Part shown: positions 34,305-41,904 of the stretch, piece by piece
Layout: every line of letters starts with the position of its first letter
Position numbering within the stretch: position 1 is the first letter of the stretch
NCBI RefSeq assembly: GCF_014190805.1
Contig: NZ_JACHVQ010000001.1
Location: 2,108,001-2,172,000 of the forward strand
Source of the DNA: Flexivirga oryzae
GTDB lineage: Bacteria > Actinomycetota > Actinomycetes > Actinomycetales > Dermatophilaceae
DNA: 64,000 nt
Direction of reading: 5' to 3'
Notes under the pieces: generated by a model
Told to the model about the DNA's origin: nothing
What the model saw: the letters and a program-made list of their open reading frames with translations, nothing else
Database searches by the model: none
Made by a program: the position numbers and the translations under genes

Positions 34305-34756
34305 CGCGTGTCCTCGGCCGGTGCGGGCGCGGCGATGTCCACGAACGGGATGGGACAGGAGTCGGTCTGTGCGCACGTTGTGAGGTCGTCACATCCGGCG
34401 TTGGCTGCGTCGGTGAGGTTGGCGCGGATCGTCTGAAGGCCGTGGATGCGGGCATCGATCTCGGTGAGTTTGGCCGTCGCTCTGGCCTGTGGACCGGGGT
34501 CTGGTCGCTGTCCGTGCCGGTGACGGCGTACGTCGATCAGGTCGGCGATCTCCTCCACACGGAACCCGAGCCGTTGCGCTGCCTTGATGATGCGCAGGGT
34601 GGTGACGGCCTGGTCGGCGTAGACGCGGTGGCCACCGGGGCTACGGTCGGGCGCAGCGAGTAGGCCACGGCGCTCGTAGGACCGCAGCGTCTCTCTGTTG
34701 ACGCCCGCCTGGCGCGCAACCTGCCCGGCGAGCAGGTGGGCGCCTGCCCCGGCCAT
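34301..34756 (-). CDS. MerR-family regulator, thiol-metal (mercury-type)
   Basis: The 151-residue protein has a MerR helix-turn-helix (AGQVARQAGVNRETLRSYER, RGLLAAPDRSPGGHRVYAD), RLGFRVEEIADLID and a dimer helix. The C-terminal part has three cysteines spaced as in Hg-binding MerR relatives (NAGCDDLTTCAQTDSCPIPF). It starts 11 bases after the stop of a Cys-Cys protein gene, in the same operon. A promoter with a MerR-type long spacer and dyad lies upstream of that first gene, so the operon is probably autoregulated by a soft metal. Confidence 0.88.
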   Translation of the reverse strand: MAGAGAHLLAGQVARQAGVNRETLRSYERRGLLAAPDRSPGGHRVYADQAVTTLRIIKAAQRLGFRVEEIADLIDVRRHRHGQRPDPGPQARATAKLTEIDARIHGLQTIRANLTDAANAGCDDLTTCAQTDSCPIPFVDIAAPAPAEDTR

Positions 34757-34767
34757 GATTAGTCCTG

Positions 34768-35142
34768 TCAGGGGTTGGCTTGGGCGCGGGCACGATCGAC
34801 CAACCCGGCGAGCACGTCGGCGCGTTCTGCGGGCACCTCAACGTCGAGCACGACACGTGCGGTGTGCGCATCAGGGTCGGTTGTTGACGTGGCGGTGAAG
34901 TTGAAGAACGAGCAGCACGACGTCTCGCCGGTGATCAGGTCCTGCACTTGCGTTGGTAGGTCCAGGCTGCCTTCCAGGAGGAGCCGTGCACGGGTTCGGC
35001 GGGGCTGCTCGACGTCGTGCAGCGATTTCGCGAACAGGCCGTCGAACTCGGCAACCCGCAGTGGTCGTTGCGCGGTCGGCAGAGTGCACGCGTCGGCAGG
35101 CGCCCACGTCGCGTCCACCGGTAACTGTTCTGCTGCGTTCAT
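34768..35142 (-). CDS. Hypothetical Cys-Cys protein, first gene of the MerR operon
   Basis: The 124-residue protein has a soluble alpha/beta-like pattern with LRVAEFDGLFAKSLHDVEQP, LLLEGSLDLPTQVQDL and a vicinal cysteine pair in GETSCCSFFNFTAT. I do not recognise a named family, although the same type of protein sits next to MerR genes in actinobacteria. The CC pair suggests metal or thiol chemistry. Its ATG at 35142 lies seven bases after the -10 box of the MerR-type promoter, so its mRNA is probably leaderless. Confidence 0.7.
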   Translation of the reverse strand: MNAAEQLPVDATWAPADACTLPTAQRPLRVAEFDGLFAKSLHDVEQPRRTRARLLLEGSLDLPTQVQDLITGETSCCSFFNFTATSTTDPDAHTARVVLDVEVPAERADVLAGLVDRARAQANP

Positions 35143-35148
35143 TCTTCG

Positions 35149-35180
35149 ACGATAGACCTGGATTCAGGTACCGGATGCAA
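35149..35180 (-). promoter_or_regulatory. MerR-type promoter with 20-bp spacer and dyad
   Basis: On the minus strand TTGCAT (35180-35175) and TATCGT (35154-35149) form -35 and -10 boxes 20 bases apart, longer than the usual 17. The spacer holds ACCTG-AATC-CAGGT (35169-35156), a symmetric operator. Long spacer plus central dyad is the hallmark of promoters untwisted by MerR proteins. The start point predicted from the -10 box falls at the ATG of the first gene. Confidence 0.8.
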
Positions 35181-35246
35181 GCTAGGAGGAAGGACTGGCG
35201 CGCCGGGTTCGTGTAAACGTCCGAGCAAGGGTTGCCTGGCGCTCGC

Positions 35247-35547
35247 TCAGGAGTGGGCTGCTTGTTTGACGGCTCGGCATAGATCGGGCGGTTCGTAGCC
35301 CGGTGGGGGTGGCATAGAGCCGGCAAGCCAGTGCGATGGGCGCGGCAGCCTTGGCGAAAGGATCAGCACCGTTGAGCAGGATGGTCGGCGAGCCGGTGAA
35401 ACCGCGCTCGTTCCCTTCCTCGTCGTTGGTGATGATTGTGCGAGCGATGTTCGCGGACACGCCCGTGCTCCTCACCGCCGCCCGAATCAGTTCCGCAGCG
35501 GCGGCCTCGTTCGGGCAATCCGGTACGACGAGCAACTCGATCTGCAC
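35247..35547 (-). pseudogene. Thioredoxin-like small protein, frameshifted at the C-terminus
   Basis: The protein begins MQIELLVVPDCPNEAAAAEL and has RGFTGSPTILLNGADPFA and ALACRLYATPTG, as in small thioredoxin-like proteins beside MerR genes (cis-Pro in GSPT; a single Cys in PDCPN). After ATPTG the open frame runs on into unlike sequence to 35182. One base less in the CCC run at 35299-35301 would give GYEPPDLCRAVKQAAHS and a stop at 35247, the expected ending. So it is a frameshifted or mis-sequenced gene. It is co-directional with the MerR operon. Confidence 0.65.
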
Positions 35548-35668
35548 GGTCAGGTTAGAGATCCTTCCTGATCAGCCCCTGGTGGCAATGTATCCCGGCA
35601 GCCCGGGCTCCATGTGCACGTCCCGGCCCGCCGGTGGGTAGTCACGCGCCACCCATGATCGCCGTTCT

Positions 35669-36328
35669 CTAGAGGCGGCTGAGCACGAATTCGGCTGCCC
35701 GGTCGGGCATGCCGTTGTGGAAGTACGCGACGTGTCCCTCGACATCTGACCCTGGCGCGTTTTGCGCCGAGATGTCACCTGGCGCGCAGTAGTCACGGAT
35801 TGTGTCCGCGTGCGGGCTGAGCATGCCGGGTTGGCGAGGTATGACCCCACTGACACCGGGGGCGGGATCGCCTGCGTTGTGGGGTTCGCCTGCCGTGAAG
35901 GTGGGGTTGCCGAACAACGCAATAGCGGCGATCTGGTCGACGGCCGCGGGGTCGAGGTCCGGTGCGTCGATCCCTGCGTACCGTGCCGCATGCGGCACGA
36001 GTGCGTCGGTGATGACTTGGGCGCCTTGGGACCAGCCGAGCAGAACGGTGCGTCGCTGCGGTCGGGTGGTTGCTTCGTCGTTGAGCAGCGAGACCAGGTT
36101 GTGCACACCGATCGTCGGGCTCTGCCCGAGGTCGATGTGTGCCGGGTAGGTCGCGGTGAAGCTTTCGAACGTCGCCGGGTAGGGCAGGCTGTGGATCTGC
36201 ACGTCCCCGGTGTACCGGTGGCTGATCTGGCGGGCGATGGGTGTCAGCAGGCGTGACCCGCTGGCGGGTTCGGTACTGCCTCTGACCGTGATGATCAGGA
36301 TCGGTGGCTTGCGGTCGATGGTGTTCAT
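35669..36328 (-). CDS. Cutinase-family serine esterase without signal peptide
   Basis: The alpha/beta hydrolase shows the cutinase pattern: VRGSTEPASGSRLL, the nucleophile in LLGWSQGAQV (Ser100), DYCAPGDIS with the Asp (about 185) next to a Cys, and GHVAYFHNG with the His (about 199). It has 219 residues. Actinobacterial cutinase-like proteins are normally exported with an N-terminal signal, but this protein begins MNTIDRKPPILIITVRGSTE with no leader. It is thus cytoplasmic or truncated. It lies between the MerR and arsenic groups, with no obvious link to metals. Confidence 0.8.
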   Translation of the reverse strand: MNTIDRKPPILIITVRGSTEPASGSRLLTPIARQISHRYTGDVQIHSLPYPATFESFTATYPAHIDLGQSPTIGVHNLVSLLNDEATTRPQRRTVLLGWSQGAQVITDALVPHAARYAGIDAPDLDPAAVDQIAAIALFGNPTFTAGEPHNAGDPAPGVSGVIPRQPGMLSPHADTIRDYCAPGDISAQNAPGSDVEGHVAYFHNGMPDRAAEFVLSRL

Positions 36329-36351
36329 CAGTTCCCAGCGATCGAGTCGCG

Positions 36352-36771
36352 TCAGGACTTGCTGTCGTCGGTGCGTAACCGAGCGAGAAGGTCGCGGACC
36401 CTGTTGGTGATGTCGTCGCGGATCAGGTCCATCCGTTCATCTCCCTCGATCCCGTCCCGGGAGGGCTCGATCGTGTCCCAACGTTCCACCGGTGCCTTCG
36501 ATGGTTGGTCGAGCGTGGCCTCGGCGCCGATGAGGACGACCCGGTCAACGGTGCCGAGCAAGGCCGGATCAACACGTTTTGGGTTCTCGCCATTCATGGT
36601 GGCACCAATGCGTTCGACGCTCGCCCGAGATGCCTCGTTCAGTGCGGTCCCTGGCCGGGTGCCCGCGGAGAACACGGCGACCTCGGGTGCCAGATGGCGG
36701 GTGATGGCGGCGGCCATCTGCGACTTCCCGGCGTTCTTCACACACACGAACAGCACTGCGGGCCGGTTCAT
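36352..36771 (-). CDS. arsC: Arsenate reductase, low-molecular-weight phosphatase type
   Basis: The 139-residue protein has the P-loop with nucleophile Cys10 in LFVCVKNAGKSQMAA, FSAGTRPGTALN and RWDTIEPSRDGIEGDE. It reduces arsenate to arsenite for export, with a thiol such as mycothiol or thioredoxin. The P-loop is C-x5-K in place of the usual C-x5-R, a variant seen in actinobacterial relatives. It starts one base after the acr3 stop, so the two are co-translated. Confidence 0.88.
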   Translation of the reverse strand: MNRPAVLFVCVKNAGKSQMAAAITRHLAPEVAVFSAGTRPGTALNEASRASVERIGATMNGENPKRVDPALLGTVDRVVLIGAEATLDQPSKAPVERWDTIEPSRDGIEGDERMDLIRDDITNRVRDLLARLRTDDSKS

Positions 36772-36772
36772 T

Positions 36773-37864
36773 TCAGGCACTGATGTTTTCCCGGGTTGAG
36801 TGGGTGAACCTGTTGCGCAGGGCGAGGGAGACGTAGACCAGCCCGACCAGGACCGGGACCTCGATGAGGGGACCGACGACACCGGCGAGGGCTTGTCCGG
36901 AGGTGACTCCGAAGGTGGCGATCGCGACGGCGATGGCCAGTTCGAAGTTGTTACCTGCGGCGGTGAACGCCAACGTGGTGGTGCGTTCGTAGGACAGGCC
37001 CACAGCTTTGCCGATGGTGTACCCGCCGCCCCACATGAGGGCGAAATACACCAGTAGCGGGAGCGCGATCCGGGCCACGTCCAGCGGGTGGCCGGTGACC
37101 TGGTGGCCCTGCAACGCGAAGAGAATGACGATCGTGAACAACAGGCCATACAAGGCCCAGGGCCCGATCCGGGGCAGGAACTTCTCCTCATACCAAGTGC
37201 GGCCCTTGGCTTTCTCCCCGAGCCGGCGGGAGAGGTACCCGGCCAACAACGGGATGCCGAGGAACACCAGGACGGACCCGGCGATCTTCCACGCCGAGAC
37301 GTTGAGGTGTTCTTGGTGCAGGCCGAGCCAGCCGGGCAGCACCGACAGGTAGAACCAGCCGAGGACGGCGAACATGATGACTTGGAAGACGGAGTTGATC
37401 GCGACCAGCACGGCGGCGGCTTCGCGGTCGCCGCAGGCCAGGTCGTTCCAGATGATCACCATGGCGATGCACCGGGCGAGGCCGACGATGATCAGCCCGG
37501 TGCGGTAGGTGGGCAGGTCGGGCAGGAACACCCAGGCGAGGGTGAACATCAGCAGCGGCCCGAGCACCCAGTTCAGCACCAGCGAGGTGACTAGCAGTCG
37601 CCGGTCGCCGGTGACGGAGTCCAATTTGTCGTAGCGGACCTTGGCCAGGACCGGGTACATCATGATCAGCAGCCCGAGCGCGATCGGCAGTGAAACGCCT
37701 TGGATGTCAACGGCGCTCAACGCGTCGTCGAGGCCGGGTATGGCGCGGCCGAGCAGTATCCCGGCGACCATGGCGGCGCCGATCCAGAGCGGTAGGAACC
37801 GGTCCAAGGTGGACAGTTTCCCGACGACCGCATCATGGGGTGGCGCCTGCGTCGTGGTGGTCAT
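36773..37864 (-). CDS. acr3: ACR3-type arsenite efflux transporter
   Basis: The 363-residue protein has ten hydrophobic segments and the ACR3 signature: LPIALGLLIMMYPVLAKVRY, the essential Cys in GLARCIAMVIIWNDLACGD, and TTLAFTAAGNNFELAIAVAI. It exports arsenite. Its ATG overlaps the stop of the monooxygenase gene by one base, giving an arsO-like, acr3, arsC operon. Confidence 0.95.
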   Translation of the reverse strand: MTTTTQAPPHDAVVGKLSTLDRFLPLWIGAAMVAGILLGRAIPGLDDALSAVDIQGVSLPIALGLLIMMYPVLAKVRYDKLDSVTGDRRLLVTSLVLNWVLGPLLMFTLAWVFLPDLPTYRTGLIIVGLARCIAMVIIWNDLACGDREAAAVLVAINSVFQVIMFAVLGWFYLSVLPGWLGLHQEHLNVSAWKIAGSVLVFLGIPLLAGYLSRRLGEKAKGRTWYEEKFLPRIGPWALYGLLFTIVILFALQGHQVTGHPLDVARIALPLLVYFALMWGGGYTIGKAVGLSYERTTTLAFTAAGNNFELAIAVAIATFGVTSGQALAGVVGPLIEVPVLVGLVYVSLALRNRFTHSTRENISA

Positions 37865-39252
37865 CAGGACGGACCACCCGTGGTGGACAGGCCGCCGAGG
37901 CTGACCGGTTGCGGACCGACCGGGCCGCAGCAGCCGCCGCCGGAGCCTTCCTCGGAGTCGAACAAGCCCGCGCCGCCACAGACACCGGTGTCGGGCAGGG
38001 TGAGCTCCACCTGGCCGGCGGCGTCCAGGTCGCCGGCCAAAGCGGCAGCGATGGAGCGGACCTGCTCGTACCCGGTCATCGCCAGGAACGACGGGGCGCG
38101 CCCGTAGGACTTCATTCCGGCCAGGTACAGGCCGTCCTCGGGTTGAGCCAGGACGTCATACCCGTGGGGTTGCACCGACCCGCAGGAGTGCCAGTTCGGG
38201 TCGATTTCCGGGGCGAGCTTGGCCGGTGCCTGCAACCGCTGATCCAGGTCCAGGCGCACCTCGGACAGGAACGACAGGTCGGGACGGAACCCGGTCACGC
38301 ACACCACCTGATCCAGGCCCTCGATACGGCGACCATCAGAAGAGACCAAGACAACCCGTCCATCAGCGCCGCTGCCGTTGTTGGTGTCGCCGTTGTTGGT
38401 GTGGGCGTCTTCGACGGCGATGGTGCGGAACCCGGTGACGACCTCGATCCGGCCAGCGGTGACGGCTTCACGTACCCGGGCGCCCAGGGCGCCGCGTGCC
38501 GGGAGTTCGTCGGCGTCGCCGCCGCCGTAGGAGTTACCGACCGTCCCGCGGCGCAGCACCCACACCACCCGGGACCCGGGGGTGTGGACGTCGTCGCTGG
38601 TGAGCGCGATCAGCGACGTGAGCGCTGACGCGCCCGAGCCGACGACCGCGACGGCCTTCCCGGCGCACGGGTTGCCGTCCGCTGTCGCGTCCGGCATGCC
38701 GTACAGAATCCGGTCGGCGTGGGCGGTCTCACCGGACACCGGGTATCCCTCCGAACCCAGCGGGTTCGGCACACTCAACGTGCCGGTAGCGTCGATCACG
38801 GCGCGGGCGAATACCCGCTCGATCGATCCCTCGGGGGACTGCACGTGCAGCACGAAGGGTTGCTGTTCGCGGCCGGACTCCACCAGCAGGTCCCGGTCCA
38901 GTCGCGACACACCGATCACTGTCGAACCGGTGCGGACCCGGTCGCCCAGGGCTGCCGCCAACGGCGCGAGGTAGTTCGTGATCCACGCGGTGCCGGTCGG
39001 GTACCGCTTGCCATTCGGCGGCGTCCACCCGGTGGGTGCAAGCAGTTTCTCCGCGGCTGGAGAGGTCAGTTCGGACCACGGGGAGAACAACCGCACATGC
39101 CCCCAGGACCGCACCCCGGAGGCCGGTTCGTTGCCTTGCTCGAACACCACGACCTGCTGGTCGCGGCCAACTAACTCCGCAGCAGCGGCCAAACCGATCG
39201 GACCGGCACCGATCACAGCGACCGGAAGCTCTTGGGGGACAACGGAAACCAT
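37864..39252 (-). CDS. FAD-dependent monooxygenase of the arsenic operon (ArsO-like)
   Basis: The flavoprotein starts VAVIGAGPIGLAAAAELVGR (FAD fold), has a second fold at AVAVVGSGASALTSLIAL and FRPDLSFLSEVRLDLD late in the protein, as in flavin monooxygenases and NAD(P)-binding oxidoreductases of ars operons. The C-terminal tail is Gly/Cys rich (DTGVCGGAGLFDSEEGSG then GGCCGPVG), possibly binding arsenic. The role is uncertain: oxidation of arsenite or thiol-arsenicals, or NADPH-driven reduction. ATG 39252 fits better than 39264. It is the first gene of the operon, divergent from arsR. Confidence 0.8.
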   Translation of the reverse strand: MVSVVPQELPVAVIGAGPIGLAAAAELVGRDQQVVVFEQGNEPASGVRSWGHVRLFSPWSELTSPAAEKLLAPTGWTPPNGKRYPTGTAWITNYLAPLAAALGDRVRTGSTVIGVSRLDRDLLVESGREQQPFVLHVQSPEGSIERVFARAVIDATGTLSVPNPLGSEGYPVSGETAHADRILYGMPDATADGNPCAGKAVAVVGSGASALTSLIALTSDDVHTPGSRVVWVLRRGTVGNSYGGGDADELPARGALGARVREAVTAGRIEVVTGFRTIAVEDAHTNNGDTNNGSGADGRVVLVSSDGRRIEGLDQVVCVTGFRPDLSFLSEVRLDLDQRLQAPAKLAPEIDPNWHSCGSVQPHGYDVLAQPEDGLYLAGMKSYGRAPSFLAMTGYEQVRSIAAALAGDLDAAGQVELTLPDTGVCGGAGLFDSEEGSGGGCCGPVGPQPVSLGGLSTTGGPS

Positions 39253-39287
39253 CAGCGACCACACTCTCTGACTAGACGACTGATTAG

Positions 39288-39701
39288 ATGAATGTCGATA
39301 TGGTCAGCGTTGCGCATTGCATCGATGATTGTCAATATGGTGTGGTGACCGCAACCAAGACGACCCGCACACCACCTGCCGCGACACCGGTGTGCGACAC
39401 CGCATGCGTGCCAGGAGACGGCCTCGACGCCGCGACCGCCGAGCGCGCCGCGGTCGTCTTCAAAGCGCTCTCAGACCCAGTCCGGCTCCGGCTGTACACC
39501 CGGATCGCGTCCTGCGCGGGCGAGACGTGCGTGTGCGACATCCAAGACGTCGGCGTCTCTCAACCCACCGTGTCGCACCACCTGCGCAAACTGCGCGAAG
39601 CCGGACTCATCGACTGCGAACGCCGAGGCACTTGGGTCTACTACTGGCCCGTTGCCGGCGGACTCGACCCGCTGAACACAGTGCAGGCACTGACTCGTTG
39701 A
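39288..39701 (+). CDS. arsR: ArsR-family repressor (arsenic type)
   Basis: The winged helix is plain: VFKALSDPVRLRLYTRIASC, ETCVCDIQDVGVSQPTVSHH and LRKLREAGLIDCERRGTWVY. The ELCVC-like motif ETCVCD gives the vicinal Cys pair that binds As(III) or Sb(III) in ArsR; further cysteines are at the N-terminus (PVCDTACVPG). The start is uncertain: ATG 39288 overlaps the putative operator at 39316-39336, and GTG 39342 or 39345 lies just after it. It is divergent from the arsenic operon. Confidence 0.88.
   Translation: MNVDMVSVAHCIDDCQYGVVTATKTTRTPPAATPVCDTACVPGDGLDAATAERAAVVFKALSDPVRLRLYTRIASCAGETCVCDIQDVGVSQPTVSHHLRKLREAGLIDCERRGTWVYYWPVAGGLDPLNTVQALTR
39316..39336. promoter_or_regulatory. Possible ArsR operator
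   Basis: ATTGCATCGATGATTGTCAAT carries outer arms ATTG...CAAT and an inner ATCGAT palindrome between the divergent arsenic operon and arsR. It is AT-rich compared with its surroundings and similar in form to ArsR sites, but the symmetry is imperfect. Confidence 0.4.
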
Positions 39702-39772
39702 GCCCTCCACACACCTTGGCCGATTGCCAGGGCGGCGCGATCGGCGGGCGTTGATCCACGCGCGTTGCATGT

Positions 39773-40243
39773 TCACAGTGGGCCGGTGGATCTGACTTCG
39801 CGGGGTGAGTTTCGTTGGCGGCTGTAGTCCCAGATCATCATGGCGTACACGCGGGGGGCGCGCTTCTTACGGACCGGCTTCACGCGTGCGGTGGCCATCG
39901 ACCCAGCGGCGACCACGAGGTGTCGCCGCTGGTACCCGCCGGGCGTGTCTTGCTCCGCGTTCAGGGCAAGCATCAAGTTCGAGAAGCAGTGATCGGACTT
40001 GTCGGGAGCTGCAAGGCCAGATCGTCCGGCTGTGGAGCCGACCGCCTTCCCGGCGTCAATCGTCGGTTCGCGACCGGGACTGGCGGCACGGCATTTGTGT
40101 CGGGTGATGGGCTGTTGATGAAATCGATTCGTCCGGATTCGGGCTCGTTCAACCGTCGAGACATGACGGCTGGCCAACTGTGGGAGCGGCGGCCGGATCT
40201 CAGCTCGTGCGTGGGACGGCCGTGGTGATCGCTCGATCTGCAT
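39773..40243 (-). CDS. Doubtful open frame, C-terminal half protein-like
   Basis: The frame of 156 residues has no family I recognise. Its last 75 residues (SNLMLALNAEQDTPGGYQRR, then RAPRVYAMMIWDYSRQRNSP) look more like real protein than the first half. It may be a decayed or falsely extended gene. No ribosome site or neighbour supports the start. Confidence 0.25.
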   Translation of the reverse strand: MQIERSPRPSHARAEIRPPLPQLASRHVSTVERARIRTNRFHQQPITRHKCRAASPGREPTIDAGKAVGSTAGRSGLAAPDKSDHCFSNLMLALNAEQDTPGGYQRRHLVVAAGSMATARVKPVRKKRAPRVYAMMIWDYSRQRNSPREVRSTGPL

Positions 40244-40541
40244 CGAGTACGAGTTAGCAGAGGACGGCGGTGTGCGTTGCGGTGAGGTCAGGTCAGGTCA
40301 GGTCAGCTTGTTATGCGGTGGTTGACGTACTGGACGCTATGGCGTCGCGGACTGGCTGCAGCGAGTCGACCGGTGGCACGACGGTGCGGGTGCTCCGGTC
40401 CGACTGGGCCGCACCGAACCGGTCAGCACCAATCGGAGAATGAGCCTGCGCTGGCCTTCAGCGTGGCGGTGGCACCGTGGCCCATGCGGCGAAGATGCCG
40501 ATGTCAGCAGAGACCCCGACCGAGGTCTTGGAGACGACGCA
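40244..40541. other. Intergenic stretch with a short tandem repeat
   Basis: No gene was recognised. At 40285-40306 AGGTC is repeated four times in tandem and followed by AG, a five-base microsatellite that is unusual in such DNA. Confidence 0.5.
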
Positions 40542-41111
40542 TCATTGCATGCCCAACGACGCGTACCCATACTCCTGCAGCCGCGACTGCGCGAAGTGAT
40601 CGGCGACTTGGTGTGGGGTGAACCCCAGCCACAAGTCGGCCTGTTCGGTGCGCATCCACTCGTACTCGTGTGCCATTTCATCGGTGACCGCGATCCGGCC
40701 CCCGGGCCGCACAACTCTGGCCATTTCGGCGATCATCGCGGCCGGGTGCGGCGCGTGGTGTAGCACCATGTTCGCCACTGCGACGTCCGCACTGTCATCG
40801 GGCAGCGGCAGAGCCTCAATCGATCCTTCGATAAGGGTGACGTTGTCCGCGCCCAAAGCGTCCAACGACTGCCGGGCGACATCCAGCATCGCGGGTGAGT
40901 TGTCCACCCCAACTACGGCAGCGGCACGTCCAGCCACACCGGCGGCGACGAAGCCGGTTCCGGTGCCCACATCGACGACGGTGCTGTCTTGTGTGAGCTG
41001 GGTCCGCTCGGCCAGCGCGTCGATGATGTCGGCGTTGTAGAAGCTCGAACGCATCTCGTCCCAATCTTGTGAGACTCTCTCGAAGAACTCTTTCACGCCT
41101 TGGCTGTCCAT
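40542..41111 (-). CDS. Class I SAM-dependent methyltransferase
   Basis: The 189-residue protein has the SAM-binding motif VVDVGTGTGFVAAGVAGRAA, an acidic VVGVDNSPAMLDVAR, GSIEALPLPDDSADVAVANM and VVRPGGRIAVTDE. I start at ATG 41111 (MDSQGVKEFFERVSQDWDEM); a longer frame is not family-like. Although near an arsenic operon it lacks the conserved cysteines of ArsM, so arsenite methylation is not supported. UbiE-like small-molecule methylation is the general reading. Confidence 0.8.
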   Translation of the reverse strand: MDSQGVKEFFERVSQDWDEMRSSFYNADIIDALAERTQLTQDSTVVDVGTGTGFVAAGVAGRAAAVVGVDNSPAMLDVARQSLDALGADNVTLIEGSIEALPLPDDSADVAVANMVLHHAPHPAAMIAEMARVVRPGGRIAVTDEMAHEYEWMRTEQADLWLGFTPHQVADHFAQSRLQEYGYASLGMQ

Positions 41112-41541
41112 GCCCTCAGGATGGCACGTCGAAGCCCCGTGGCCACAGCAGACACAGTGCCCCCTCCCCCATGGCGCGGAGAATGCCTGAACGAGTGCAA
41201 TCACTTGGCGGCGAACTTGGGACGCGGCTCACGCGCGCGGCCAAGCGTCGACCGCTGCTACTCGCCCCCGGGGGTCGTGCCGACCGAGCAGGTCACACCA
41301 ACCTCACTGTTGTGGACCTCATACGTGGGGTTTCTGCCGTTCCCCGAGTGGGAGAAGATCGACCTGGACGGCGCCTGGGTGGCTGTGTACGAGCGGCACA
41401 TCGCCAAGCGGTTGACCCGGGCAACTTTTGACAGTCTGTCGCGAGCCGGCCCGCAAACCTGACCCCGCCGAGCCCCGTCCCTGGTCAAGCGCCGTCAGAC
41501 CGAGGCGTCGAGTTGGCCAGCCGGATCTTAAGCCTTAGTGT
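41112..41541. other. Intergenic stretch without a convincing gene
   Basis: About 430 bp lie between the methyltransferase and an ArsR gene. A rightward frame up to 41462 has one protein-like stretch (LPFPEWEKIDLDGAWVAVYE) but no family or ribosome site. TGCGT-ATGC-ACGCA at 41543-41556 overlaps the ArsR start and may be an operator. Confidence 0.35.
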
Positions 41542-41547
41542 GTGCGT

Positions 41548-41904
41548 ATGCACGCAGATACGCATCCACCAGTATGGCCCGACGACGTGGTAAACCTCGC
41601 GTTCGAGGTTCTGCGCGTTTTAGCCGATCCCACCCGCTTGCAACTGGCCGGCCTCCTGCTCGACGACGAGGAGTCGGTCTCCGATCTGGCCGCCGCGCTC
41701 GGCAAGCCCGGCCCGGCTGTCTCCCAGCATTTGGCGAAGATGCGAATGGCCCGATTGGTCACCACCCGCAAACAGGGCACCTCGGTGCTGTACCGGGTCG
41801 AGAACGGGCACGTACGGCAGCTGGTGATCGACACCATCGGACACGTCGAGCACCTACTCGACGACGTCCCCGCCCACCACCGCATCACCGGCGCCGTGTC
41901 ATGA
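41548..41904 (+). CDS. ArsR/SmtB-family metal repressor
   Basis: The 118-residue winged-helix protein has FEVLRVLADPTRLQLAGLLL, SVSDLAAALGKPGPAVSQHL and AKMRMARLVTTRKQGTSVLY. The C-terminal helix has a His-rich segment (VIDTIGHVEHLLDDVPAHHR), as in Zn/Ni/Co-sensing alpha5-type sensors, and it lacks the arsenic Cys pair. It overlaps the next gene, a cation diffusion facilitator, as ATGA, so it probably controls that pump. GTG 41542 is an alternative start. Confidence 0.88.
   Translation: MHADTHPPVWPDDVVNLAFEVLRVLADPTRLQLAGLLLDDEESVSDLAAALGKPGPAVSQHLAKMRMARLVTTRKQGTSVLYRVENGHVRQLVIDTIGHVEHLLDDVPAHHRITGAVS

Noticed and set aside
40542..41111. Arsenite methyltransferase (ArsM)
   Set aside because: Near the ars operon, but the conserved ArsM cysteines are absent.
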